Origin: Prevotellaceae bacterium UBA4332
GTDB taxonomy: Bacteria > Bacteroidota > Bacteroidia > Bacteroidales > Bacteroidaceae
Assembly (NCBI GenBank): GCA_002394365.1
Contig: DGTQ01000026.1
Span: forward strand, 137,193-201,192
DNA: 64,000 nt
Direction of reading: 5' to 3'
Shown piece by piece: positions 8,086 to 15,843 of this stretch (position 1 is its first letter; each line of letters starts with the position of its first letter). The notes beneath the pieces were generated by a model, which searched no databases, was not told where the DNA came from, and was given only the letters and a program-made list of their open reading frames with translations. A program made the translations under genes and the position numbers.

Positions 8086-9841
8086 TAACTTTCCACGTAT
8101 CCTTCAGTCCCACTGTCTTGTTAAACACAAGGTGGTCGGGGGTAGAATCGTAGTCGGGAGTGTAGTAGCCCACACGCTGAAACTGCAGGTAGTCCAGTGG
8201 CTTAAACTCGGCACAGTATTTCTCCACGTAAGCCTTCTTCACCTCCAGACTGTCTGGATTTATGAAGTGGCGCATGTCCTCTATGTCTATGCGGTCTTTG
8301 CCCTGCTGCTTAGAGTAGTTAGCCACTTCGTCCCTTGGGTTCTCTACCATCCACAGGCGGTCGTAGTTTCTTACCTCTGCCTCTAGGCAGTGCTTGCAGC
8401 TCACCCAGTGTATGGTCTTGCCCTTTATCTTCATGTTGCAGTTAGCCTCGCCCGTCTTTGTCTCTGGTATCAGCTCGGCGTAAATCTCAACGATGTTGCC
8501 CTCCTCGTCCTTTTTGCAGAAGTCGGTTTCTGGACACCTTATTATATATGAGTTCTTCAGCCTCACCTCTTTGCCAGGACCGAGGCGGAAGAATTTCTTC
8601 GGAGCATCCTCCATGAAGTCGTCGCGCTCTATCCAGAGTTCGCGTGAGAATTCTATCTCGTGTGTGCCGTCAGCCTCGTTTTCAGGGTTGTTGATGGCAG
8701 TGTAAACCTCCGTCTTGTCCTCTGGGAAGTTTGTTATCACCAGTTTCACTGGGTTTACCACCGCACTCACTCTCTGCGCCCTCTTGTTCAGGTCGTCCCT
8801 TATGGCACTCTCGAAGAGCGACATCTGGTTCAGCGCGTCAAACTTCGTATAGCCTATCTTGTCTATGAAAGCCTTGATGCCCTCTGGGCTATAACCCCTG
8901 CGGCGGAAGGCTGAGATGGTAGGCATGCGTGGGTCGTCCCATCCGCTTACCACCTTCTCGTTCACCAGCATCAGCAGGTTGCGCTTTGAGAGCAGTATGT
9001 GCGTAAGGTTCAGCTTGTTGAACTCCGTCTGCCTTGGTCGGTTGTCGTCAAGTGGTTTGTCGTCGCCAGCACACTCCTTAGCCCAGTCCACAAAGAGGTC
9101 GTACAGAGGACGGTGGCTCACAAACTCCAGCGTGCAGAGAGAGTGGGTGACACCCTCCCAGTAGTCACACTGACCATGTGTGAAGTCATACATAGGGTAG
9201 GCGTTCCATTTGTTGCCAGTCCTCCAGTGGGGTATGTTCAGCACACGATATATGATAGGGTCGCGGAAGTGCATGTTGTCGCTCGCCATGTCTATCTTGG
9301 CACGCAGCACCATCTTGCCAGGCTCCATCTTGCCGCTGTTCATCTCGTTGAACAGCGCCAGTGACTCCTCTACAGGACGGTCTCTGAATGGCGAGTTCTG
9401 CCCAGGTGTGGTTGGTGTGCCCTTCTGCTTGGCTATCTCCTCAGCTGTCTGCTCGTCAACGTAAGCCTTGCCTCGCTTTATCAGCTCTACGGCAAAGTCC
9501 CACAGCTGCTGGAAGTAGTCGGAGGCATACAGCACCTTGCCCCATTTGAAGCCCAGCCACTCTATGTCCTTCTCTATCGCCTTCACATACTCTATATCCT
9601 CCTTCTGGGGGTTGGTGTCGTCAAGGCGCAGGTTGCACACGCCATTATATTTCTCAGCCACGCCAAAGTCCAGCGCAATAGCCTTCGCATGACCTATGTG
9701 CAGGTATCCGTTAGGCTCAGGCGGAAAGCGCGTCTGCACCCTTCCTCCGTTCTTACCCTCAGCCAGGTCCTGCTCTATCTTCTGCTCTATGAAGTTCAGG
9801 GACTTCTCCTGTCCCTCGTTTTTCTCTTCTGTCTCAATCAT
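8075..9841 (-). CDS. glnS: Glutaminyl-tRNA synthetase
   Basis: This class I synthetase charges tRNA-Gln. The 588 residues include PPEPNGYLHIGHAKA (HIGH motif), LRLDDTNPQKE, and LLSKRNL in place of KMSKS. The rest is the usual catalytic domain followed by beta-barrel anticodon-binding domains. PNIPHWRTGNKWNAYPMYDFTHG-type residues near 220 support GlnRS over GluRS. The last codons overlap the microrepeat at 7995-8085, which may have shaped the C-terminus (TWKVTSN). A very good promoter lies upstream. Confidence 0.97.
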   Translation of the reverse strand: MIETEEKNEGQEKSLNFIEQKIEQDLAEGKNGGRVQTRFPPEPNGYLHIGHAKAIALDFGVAEKYNGVCNLRLDDTNPQKEDIEYVKAIEKDIEWLGFKWGKVLYASDYFQQLWDFAVELIKRGKAYVDEQTAEEIAKQKGTPTTPGQNSPFRDRPVEESLALFNEMNSGKMEPGKMVLRAKIDMASDNMHFRDPIIYRVLNIPHWRTGNKWNAYPMYDFTHGQCDYWEGVTHSLCTLEFVSHRPLYDLFVDWAKECAGDDKPLDDNRPRQTEFNKLNLTHILLSKRNLLMLVNEKVVSGWDDPRMPTISAFRRRGYSPEGIKAFIDKIGYTKFDALNQMSLFESAIRDDLNKRAQRVSAVVNPVKLVITNFPEDKTEVYTAINNPENEADGTHEIEFSRELWIERDDFMEDAPKKFFRLGPGKEVRLKNSYIIRCPETDFCKKDEEGNIVEIYAELIPETKTGEANCNMKIKGKTIHWVSCKHCLEAEVRNYDRLWMVENPRDEVANYSKQQGKDRIDIEDMRHFINPDSLEVKKAYVEKYCAEFKPLDYLQFQRVGYYTPDYDSTPDHLVFNKTVGLKDTWKVTSN

Positions 9842-9882
9842 ATTTTCTTTTCTTTATGCTTAGAGTTTTCTGATTTATCCTG

Positions 9883-9913
9883 CAAAGTTACGAAAAAACG
9901 AGTGCAGAACAAA
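9883..9913 (-). promoter_or_regulatory. glnS promoter
   Basis: Minus strand: TTTG (9913-9910), 19 nt, TAACTTTG (9890-9883), about 42 nt before the glnS ATG. It fits the Bacteroidota housekeeping sigma consensus. A second TAACTTTG lies further out at 9966-9973. Confidence 0.8.
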
Positions 9914-10036
9914 ATAAATTCATTTATTTTTTTGCCGAGTGCAAGTAACTTGACTCATACTGAGGCAAAGTTACGAAAAAAAAAGTAGAAATAAGAAAGG
10001 AGAATAAAGAATTTGAGCGAAAAGAATTTTTTTACT

Positions 10037-10044
10037 ACCTTTGC
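10037..10044 (+). promoter_or_regulatory. -7 box before the PHP hydrolase gene
   Basis: TACCTTTG preceded by a T-rich stretch, a very common Bacteroidota arrangement. The 87-nt leader that follows contains a degenerate CCTATA repeat (10080-10125). Confidence 0.55.
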
Positions 10045-10130
10045 ATCCTAAAATGTCATATGGCAACAATATGGTCACTATAATTCCTATAGTCCCTATA
10101 TATCCTATACTTCCTATACTATAAAAAAGA

Positions 10131-10886
10131 ATGAACTGTAAATTAGACATCCACACCCACACTCTTGCCAGCGGCCATGCCTATTCCACCCTCATGGAGA
10201 TGGCAAAGACGGCATCAGAGAAAGGCCTCGAAATACTCGGCATAACCGACCACGCGCCCTCAGTGCCAGGCAGCGTGCAACCTATCTACTTCCGCAATAC
10301 TCACGTCATTCCTCGTGAGATGTATGGAGTGCGACTGCTTATAGGAGCCGAGCTCAACATTCTCGATACCCAAGGCACACTCGACCTTGAGCCTTTCTAC
10401 TACCGACTCATGGATGTGCGCATAGCAGGCATCCACAAGATGTGCTGGAGTGGGGGAACAGCCTCACAGAATACCGATGGCATGATAGCAGCTATCGAAA
10501 ACCCCTGGACAGACATAATAGCCCATCCAGGCGATGGCACCTGCGAACTCTGTTTCGAGCCCATCGTAGATGCAGCCTATCGCACGGGCACGTTGCTCGA
10601 ACTCAATTCTTCATCCCTGCGCCCAATACGCAACAAGCCCTCAGCCCACACCAACAACCTCGAGATACTCCGCCTGTGTAAGAAGCGTGATATGCCCATC
10701 ATTCTTGGCAGCGATGCCCACATCTGCTTCGATATAGCCAACTACCAGTATGCCCTTCCCCTCCTTGCCGAAGCCGATTTTCCCCCAGAGCTTATCGTCA
10801 ATGACAAGCCCGACCTCTTCTTTCAAATCATCGAAGCCTCAGGCATGGAGCGTTTCTATACTCGCATACCAGACAGTCCGTACTAA
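10131..10886 (+). CDS. PHP-domain phosphatase/hydrolase (YcdX-like)
   Basis: This metal-dependent phosphoesterase of the polymerase-and-histidinol-phosphatase superfamily has 251 residues. Metal ligands are visible in LDIHTHTLASGHAYS, GITDHAP, AHPGDG and LGSDAHICFDI. The family acts on small phosphate esters; the substrate here is unknown. Bases 10611-10652 (encoding SSLRPIRNKPSAHT) recur as a 42-bp relic in the repeat copy at 53707-53748, so the 3' part of this gene has been duplicated and largely deleted there. Repeat copy 1 starts at the stop codon. Confidence 0.9.
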   Translation: MNCKLDIHTHTLASGHAYSTLMEMAKTASEKGLEILGITDHAPSVPGSVQPIYFRNTHVIPREMYGVRLLIGAELNILDTQGTLDLEPFYYRLMDVRIAGIHKMCWSGGTASQNTDGMIAAIENPWTDIIAHPGDGTCELCFEPIVDAAYRTGTLLELNSSSLRPIRNKPSAHTNNLEILRLCKKRDMPIILGSDAHICFDIANYQYALPLLAEADFPPELIVNDKPDLFFQIIEASGMERFYTRIPDSPY

Positions 10887-10925
10887 ACCACTTGTCAAAA
10901 TTAACACTTTAGAGAGTCCCTTTGC

Positions 10926-11004
10926 AGAAGCACTGGTTCCATCGCTCCTTCGGCTGCTTCTGCCACCCTGTTTTACTGCTTCTGAATGCAGAACCAGTGC
11001 TTCT
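10926..11004. repeat. Long hairpin inside repeat copy 1
   Basis: AGAAGCACTGGTTC (10926-10939) is the exact reverse complement of GAACCAGTGCTTCT (10991-11004). Copy 2 keeps both arms (53587-53600 and 53652-53665), so the structure is conserved between copies. Confidence 0.85.
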
Positions 11005-11146
11005 ACACGCCACACCGTTACCTGATAGTTAACACCTTGATAATCAGCGTGTAAAAATTTTGCCTAAGCACGTTTTTTTGACAATTTTGAAGTTTTAAGC
11101 CCGAAAACCCACTTGTCAAAATTAACATTTAGCACCCGCATCTTGG

Positions 11147-11251
11147 TGCTAAGCCCCCACATCTTCTTGCTAAGCAACCATATGTCCTTGCTAAGCTTCC
11201 GTATGCCCTTGCTAAGCAACCGCATGCCCTTGCTAAGCTTCTCTCATAGGT
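11147..11251 (+). repeat. 21-bp tandem repeat, five units
   Basis: The units start TGCTAAGC at 11147, 11168, 11189, 11210 and 11231, exactly 21 nt apart. The variable part alternates between AACCATATGTCCT-like and TTCCGTATGCCCT-like. Copy 2 keeps three or four units at about 53170-53245. Confidence 0.9.
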
Positions 11252-11269
11252 AGCATAGCCTCCATTTCA

Positions 11270-11327
11270 AATTTGCTAGCAAATTCGTCAAATTAACTAG
11301 TAAATTCATTAAATTTGCTAGCAAATT
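11270..11327. repeat. Twin 16-bp palindromes
   Basis: AATTTGCTAGCAAATT occurs at 11270-11285 and 11312-11327. An imperfect relative (AATTAACTAGTAAATT, 11291-11306) lies between. All three occur in copy 2 near 53090-53145. They could be binding sites for a dimeric protein. Confidence 0.8.
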
Positions 11328-11602
11328 CAATGCAGAAGCAAAGCCTTAGCATAGAGAGGCTTAGCACCTACATATTCCTGCAAGGCATCCTTGTATGAAA
11401 GCCAAGCATCCGCAACCTTATTCAGTACAAGCCAAGGATTATGAAGGTGACGGAGAGTGACGGTGAAACATTTTACCGTCACCTAACTAACAGCCTATAC
11501 ATCAGTAATATACGTTCGAAAAGTGACGGTGACGGTGAAAAGTGCATAAAAAAATTTTTTTATGGCAGAAAACAACACCCAACCACTTTTTCTTCCATTC
11601 GC

Positions 11603-11633
11603 TTGGCGAAAACAAAACTTTTTCTTAATTTTG
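11603..11633 (+). promoter_or_regulatory. Toxin-antitoxin promoter, left copy of a 31-bp repeat
   Basis: TTGG (11603-11606), 19 nt, TAATTTTG (11626-11633) fits the Bacteroidota promoter. The same 31 bases occur at 12339-12369 on the same strand and, inverted, at 52781-52811 ahead of the restriction-modification operon. The antitoxin ATG is 22 nt downstream. Confidence 0.8.
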
Positions 11634-11655
11634 CAGAAAGATAAATGAAAAAAGA

Positions 11656-11883
11656 ATGAATGCAATCTCATTAAATAATCTTTGGAGTTATCTTCAGGGA
11701 CTTTCCTTGACGGCAAATAATCGCCGTTGGCTTGCTGAAAGACTCATTGAGACACCAGCCGACACAGTAATGAATGATAACGAAATTCGTTGTGATATGA
11801 AGGAAGCATTCTCCCAAATTGATGGAATTGATAAGGGAAATGTAACTACAAGAGACGTGGAGGAACTACTCAATGAGTTGTAA
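11656..11883 (+). CDS. Probable antitoxin of a type II toxin-antitoxin pair
   Basis: This is a 75-residue acidic protein (LSLTANNRRWLAERLIETPADT...DVEELLNEL). I recognise no DNA-binding fold with certainty. The size, the 11-nt overlap with the downstream RelE-like gene and the order antitoxin then toxin make an antitoxin the best reading. Short unknown proteins of this kind commonly precede RelE/HigB-like toxins in Bacteroidales. A preceding ATG at 11645 gives only a four-codon frame. Confidence 0.72.
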   Translation: MNAISLNNLWSYLQGLSLTANNRRWLAERLIETPADTVMNDNEIRCDMKEAFSQIDGIDKGNVTTRDVEELLNEL

Positions 11884-12217
11884 GATAAAGACCATTAACG
11901 TGTTTGACAGGCAGGCACACAAGCTTGCTAAGCATTATGCGTCTTTTCGAGATGACTTAAAGGAATTTATTAAAGAACTGAGAGATAACCCTGAAATGGG
12001 TACAGATTTGGGTAGTGGAGTTCGCAAAGTTCGAATGTCTATCACATCCAAAGGTAAAGGCAAAAGTGGTGGAGCAAGAGTAATAACATATACTACTGAT
12101 GTACTGATACATTCCTATGAAGGTACGATATTCCTGCTTTCCGTGTATGATAAATCCTCCCAAAGCACCATTTCTGATAAAGAAATAAAGCGATTGATAA
12201 AGATAGCATTACAATAA
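11873..12217 (+). CDS. RelE/ParE-superfamily toxin
   Basis: The 114 residues have the compact RelE layout. An N-terminal strand and two helices (VFDRQAHKLAKHYASFRDDLKEFIKEL) are followed by the strand region GVRKVRMSITSKGKGKSGGARVITYTT, the core strand IFLLSVYDKSS, and a C-terminal basic helix (DKEIKRLIKIAL). RelE-type toxins cut mRNA on the ribosome, while ParE types poison gyrase; the basic GKGKSGGAR segment fits the mRNase type better, but this is inference. It overlaps the antitoxin by 11 nt and is followed by a strong terminator. Confidence 0.82.
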   Translation: MSCKIKTINVFDRQAHKLAKHYASFRDDLKEFIKELRDNPEMGTDLGSGVRKVRMSITSKGKGKSGGARVITYTTDVLIHSYEGTIFLLSVYDKSSQSTISDKEIKRLIKIALQ

Positions 12218-12245
12218 AAACAGACATGAACTTCTAAAAGTATAT

Positions 12246-12284
12246 AAGCCTATGAGATATTGAACCATCTTATAGGCTTTTTTT
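12246..12284 (+). terminator. Toxin-antitoxin operon terminator
   Basis: AAGCCTAT-G-AGAT pairs with ATCT-T-ATAGGCTT across the loop ATTGAACC, and a run of seven T follows. It is a clear intrinsic terminator 29 nt after the toxin stop codon. Confidence 0.85.
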
Positions 12285-12338
12285 GTATCTCCACAATCTC
12301 TACATTAGAAGAAAATTCAAAGATTTTCTCCATTGCCT

Positions 12339-12369
12339 TTGGCGAAAACAAAACTTTTTCTTAATTTTG
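12339..12369 (+). repeat. Right copy of the 31-bp promoter repeat
   Basis: The same bases as 11603-11633 (TTGG, 19 nt, TAATTTTG) lie beyond the toxin-antitoxin terminator. The match extends a few bases upstream (TCCATTnnC). No plus-strand gene follows; it points at the 3' end of the antiporter gene. The toxin-antitoxin pair therefore lies between direct repeats 736 bp apart. The rest of the gap to 12420 shows nothing else. Confidence 0.85.
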
Positions 12370-12420
12370 TAATTGTAACTATTATTCTACGTGGATAATG
12401 TAGAGATTTGTATGGGGTGA

Positions 12421-14571
12421 TTATAGCTTCGCCCAGAGTTTTACGAGCCAGTTGCGAAGGTCCTGATAGGCTGAGACCTGCTCCTTATGCTGGATGGAGG
12501 TGAAGGTGAAGGTCTCGGGGGCTGGTCCGTACTGGTCGGGGAATATTATCATAAGGTTGGAGCCATGATAGTGTTCTGTGATTTCTTCTGGGAGCTTGTC
12601 AAGGGCAGCTTTATAGGAAACGGTGCCTTGACGTGCCGTGATGATGACGAGCATATTGTCATCAGGTGTTTCTTCTGCTACCTTTGGCATGCCTATCCAC
12701 TTTGCCATCTCTACGTATTCGCCCCTTACGTGTGGGTGGCGATTTTCTACATATAGCTGGATGAGGGAGAGGGTAGTGAGGGTGGCATGAAAGACCATGC
12801 GACACTCGAGAGCCTTTGCCAAACGACACAGGCGCTCTAACCAGCGATAGAAGCCTGGCTCGTATTCGGCACGCGAGGGTACTGCTACTTGTATGGCTCT
12901 GAGCGTGCTGAAGGGCTGAGCGCAACGGGCTATGATAATCTGACGAGAGAGATTGTTGAAGACGCTCTGTGCGAATTCGCCCCAGAAGACACGATTGGAA
13001 TTGTCGTGGATATGCAGTCCGAGGATAATCTCGGAACAGTCGTACTCCATGAAAGCGTGGCGTATGCCGTTGCCTATGTTGGTGGCAAGGCGCACCTGCG
13101 TCTGGATTCTTACATCGGCGGCATTGGCTGTATGTGCTACCTGGCGCAGTATCTCCTGACCTCGGCGCTGGTTTACCTCCACATCGTTATCGTCATAGAC
13201 TACATTGAGTGCTATGAGACCACGATTGAGTTCGCTGTTGCGCATCATGATGGCAAGAGAGATGAGGGTGTCGCAGGTTTCTGGGTACTTGACGGGTATG
13301 AGTATTTTCTCATCGTCGAAATTGGTGTTGACATCTCTTGATGACGAGTGTTCGAGTCGGTCTTTCTCCTCGCGAAGCACGAGTTCTCGGGCTGAATATT
13401 CGCTGATGACGGTGGAGAGGATGCAGGTGAAAAGTATCATGATGACGATACCATTCATCATGGCTTCATCGACTATGTAACTGCCGTCTGCAAACATGAC
13501 TGAGACACCTATCATAGACATAGCGATACTGCCTGCTGCATGGGCAGAGGTGAGTCCGAACATGAGATGGCCCTCGAGCCACGACATGCGGAAGGTGATG
13601 CAGGAGGCATAGGCTGCGAGTGCCTTGCCAAGGGTGCCCACAAAGACGATTACGAGAACGATGAAGAGCACCTCTGGCTGGAGGAGCATACGGATATTGA
13701 TGAGCATGCCCACACCGATAAGGAAATATGGGATGAAGAGGGCATTGCCGATGAACTCTATGCGACCCATGAGGGGGGACATGGTGGGGATGAAACGATT
13801 GAGGATAAGTCCGCTAAAGAAAGCTCCGAGCACACCCTCAAGACCTATAAGTTCGCACAAGGCGGCACTCATAAACATCATGGAGAGTACGAAGATGTAC
13901 TGCATGACGGAGTCGCTATAATGGCGAAGGAAGGTACGAGTAAGACGAGGGATGGCGTAGAGCATGAGGGCACAATATGCCACAAGTTTTACGAAGAAGA
14001 GAGGCCAGTAGTACCACGTGTCGCCTCCGTCTCCTGTGCGTGCTCCCACTACTGCCGCCACCACAACGAGAGAGGTGAAGAGGGCTATCATGGAGGCTCC
14101 TACGGAGAGGGTAGTGACATGGTGCTTCTGCAAACCATAGCGTGCCACGATAGGGTAGGCTATGAGGGTGTTTGAAGCCATGATACATGACAGCAGGAGA
14201 GAGGAGAGGGCACTATAGTGGAGAACGGTGATGCCTGCCACATAGGTAATGACAAAAGGCACAAGGAACGTGAGCAGACCAAAGATGCCTACAGAACGGA
14301 TATTCTTCTTGAAGCCCTCGAGGTCCATCTCGAGACCAGCAAGGAAAATAATATAAAGGAGTCCCACACGTCCGAAGAGTTCAAATGAGGAGTCGCGAGG
14401 AAGGATGTTGAGACCATACTTGCCAATGACGACACCAGCCAGCACCATGCCTACAATATGGGGAATACGCAACTTACTCATGACGATGGGCGCAATGAGA
14501 ATTATCATGAGCACTACAAAGAAAGCTATTGTAGGACTGGTAATGGGAAAATGACTTGTAATGTCGAACAT
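12421..14571 (-). CDS. Cation:proton antiporter with C-terminal stress-protein-like domains
   Basis: This inner-membrane CPA-type antiporter of about 716 residues has roughly 12 hydrophobic segments in the first 400. KLRIPHIVGMVLAGVVIGKYGLN is the typical entry to the exchanger domain, and GLEMDLEGFKKN and LEGVLGAFFSGLILNRF follow. The soluble second half (from about 430: ILIPVKYPETCDTLISLAIMM and LRAIQVAVPSRAEYEPGFYRWLERL) looks like two universal-stress-protein domains that may sense nucleotides. I start at the ATG at 14571. The in-frame TTG at 14592 lies inside a TAATTTTG promoter box and so is probably not transcribed. Ion preference is unknown. Confidence 0.88.
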   Translation of the reverse strand: MFDITSHFPITSPTIAFFVVLMIILIAPIVMSKLRIPHIVGMVLAGVVIGKYGLNILPRDSSFELFGRVGLLYIIFLAGLEMDLEGFKKNIRSVGIFGLLTFLVPFVITYVAGITVLHYSALSSLLLSCIMASNTLIAYPIVARYGLQKHHVTTLSVGASMIALFTSLVVVAAVVGARTGDGGDTWYYWPLFFVKLVAYCALMLYAIPRLTRTFLRHYSDSVMQYIFVLSMMFMSAALCELIGLEGVLGAFFSGLILNRFIPTMSPLMGRIEFIGNALFIPYFLIGVGMLINIRMLLQPEVLFIVLVIVFVGTLGKALAAYASCITFRMSWLEGHLMFGLTSAHAAGSIAMSMIGVSVMFADGSYIVDEAMMNGIVIMILFTCILSTVISEYSARELVLREEKDRLEHSSSRDVNTNFDDEKILIPVKYPETCDTLISLAIMMRNSELNRGLIALNVVYDDNDVEVNQRRGQEILRQVAHTANAADVRIQTQVRLATNIGNGIRHAFMEYDCSEIILGLHIHDNSNRVFWGEFAQSVFNNLSRQIIIARCAQPFSTLRAIQVAVPSRAEYEPGFYRWLERLCRLAKALECRMVFHATLTTLSLIQLYVENRHPHVRGEYVEMAKWIGMPKVAEETPDDNMLVIITARQGTVSYKAALDKLPEEITEHYHGSNLMIIFPDQYGPAPETFTFTSIQHKEQVSAYQDLRNWLVKLWAKL

Positions 14572-14647
14572 ACTTAGGATTGTCAAGTGCAAAATTACAA
14601 ATAAAAGTTGAATTTTGGAGGGAGAAAAATGAAAAATAATGGAATAG

Positions 14648-14679
14648 TTGTGAATTATAAATTATTTTTAGTAATTTTG
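14648..14679 (+). promoter_or_regulatory. Promoter of the asd-dxs-trk operon
   Basis: A TTG (14648-14650), about 21 nt, and TAATTTTG (14672-14679). A leader of about 100 nt follows, containing GAGAGTTAATAGTTGAGAGTTTA-type repeat words, before the asd ATG. Confidence 0.6.
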
Positions 14680-14781
14680 CAACGCTATTTAATGATTGAG
14701 AGTTAATAGTTGAGAGTTTAGGGTCAGCGGAGAGTGTAAAGTAGAAAGTATAGAATATAAAGTTAAAAATAGAAAAAAGAA

Positions 14782-15840
14782 ATGAAAGTAGCTATTGTTG
14801 GCGCGTCAGGTGCCGTAGGACAGGAGTTTCTCCGTGTCCTTGATGAAAGAAATTTTCCTTTGGATGAGCTCGTGCTCTTTGGTTCACAGCGTTCGGCTGG
14901 CACGAAATACACTTTTCGCGGTAAGGAATATGAGGTGAAACTGCTTCAGCACAACGATGACTTCAAAGATGTTGACATCGCCTTTACGTCTGCTGGCGCT
15001 GGTACTTCAAAGGAGTTCTGCGAGGACATCACAAAGTATGGTGCCGTGATGATAGACAACTCAAGCGCCTTCCGCATGGACGAGGACGTGCCATTGGTAG
15101 TGCCAGAGTGTAATGCTGAGGATGCGCTGAAGCGCCCTCGAGGTATCATTGCCAACCCTAACTGTACCACCATCATGATGGTAACATGCTTGCAGCCACT
15201 GGAGCAACTGTCTCACATAGAGCGCATACACGTGGCTTCTTATCAGTCGGCTTCAGGTGCTGGTGCAGCTGCTATGGCTGAACTGCAGCAGCAATATAAG
15301 GAACTGGCTAACGGTCAGCAGCCAACTGTGAATAAGTTTGCGTACCAGCTTGCTTACAATGTGATTCCACAGATAGACGTGTTCCAGGATAACGGCTACA
15401 CCAAGGAGGAGATGAAGATGTTTAACGAGACAAAGAAAATCATGCACACAGACGCTCGCTGTTCGGCTATGTGCGTAAGAATATCTTCTCTGCGTGCTCA
15501 CTCTGAAGCTGTGTGGATTGAAACCAAGGAGCCTATAAGTGTGGAGGCTGCACAGGAGGCATTGCGTAATGCTGATGGTGTAACTCTCATCGACGACCCT
15601 AAGAAAGTGGGTGCCAAGGCTAATGCTGACGCAACAAAGGAGACAATGGAAGGTCTGCCTTACCCAATGCCTCTCTATACTGCTGGTAAGGATGATGTTT
15701 ACGTTGGTCGTGTGAGGAAAGACCTCGCCAGCGACAATGGCCTGACCTTCTGGCTTTCTGGTGACCAGATAAAGAAGGGCGCTGCGCTGAATGCTGTGCA
15801 GATAGCTGAGTACCTTATTAAAGTGGGCAATATAAAATAA
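14782..15840 (+). CDS. asd: Aspartate-semialdehyde dehydrogenase
   Basis: This NADPH enzyme of the aspartate pathway leads to lysine/diaminopimelate, threonine and methionine. Visible are the nucleotide-binding loop VGASGAVGQEFLRVL, the catalytic cysteine in NPNCTTIMM, the substrate loop YQSASGAGAAAM, and VGRVRKDLA near the end. The length of 352 aa is normal. It heads a five-gene unit; the next gene starts 3 nt after its stop. Confidence 0.97.
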   Translation: MKVAIVGASGAVGQEFLRVLDERNFPLDELVLFGSQRSAGTKYTFRGKEYEVKLLQHNDDFKDVDIAFTSAGAGTSKEFCEDITKYGAVMIDNSSAFRMDEDVPLVVPECNAEDALKRPRGIIANPNCTTIMMVTCLQPLEQLSHIERIHVASYQSASGAGAAAMAELQQQYKELANGQQPTVNKFAYQLAYNVIPQIDVFQDNGYTKEEMKMFNETKKIMHTDARCSAMCVRISSLRAHSEAVWIETKEPISVEAAQEALRNADGVTLIDDPKKVGAKANADATKETMEGLPYPMPLYTAGKDDVYVGRVRKDLASDNGLTFWLSGDQIKKGAALNAVQIAEYLIKVGNIK

Positions 15841-15843
15841 ATC

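Larger units (their letters stand above)
10885..11633 (+). repeat. Accessory-island repeat element, copy 1
   Basis: This gene-free stretch of about 750 bp between the PHP gene and the toxin-antitoxin pair is repeated in inverted orientation at 52781-53748. In order it contains: a 19-bp direct repeat (10888-10906 and 11109-11127) that brackets a long hairpin; five 21-bp units; two perfect 16-bp palindromes; a stretch rich in GTGACGG/CCGTCAC inverted words (about 11446-11550); and a 31-bp promoter at its end. A 67-codon open frame (11441-11644) matches part of an open frame in copy 2 (KVTESDGETFYRHLTNS and onward). I judge this to be shared DNA rather than proof of a protein. Confidence 0.85.

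Noticed and set aside
10750..11025. 91-codon frame across the end of the PHP gene and the long hairpin
   Set aside because: It overlaps the PHP gene in another frame and its second half is the hairpin repeat. The matching frame in copy 2 is interrupted by a deletion joint.
11147..11251. Possible CRISPR array
   Set aside because: Units are contiguous 21-mers without unique spacers of even length, and no cas genes are near.
11441..11644. 67-codon frame in repeat copy 1, similar to a frame in copy 2 (52849-53100)
   Set aside because: The similarity follows from the DNA repeat. The frame contains the promoter and the inverted GTGACGG words, starts differ between copies, and there is no clear ribosome site.
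13540..14175. Long plus-strand open frame opposite the antiporter gene
   Set aside because: It encodes a run of His, Glu and Asp residues without any recognisable fold, and lies antisense to a clear transporter gene.
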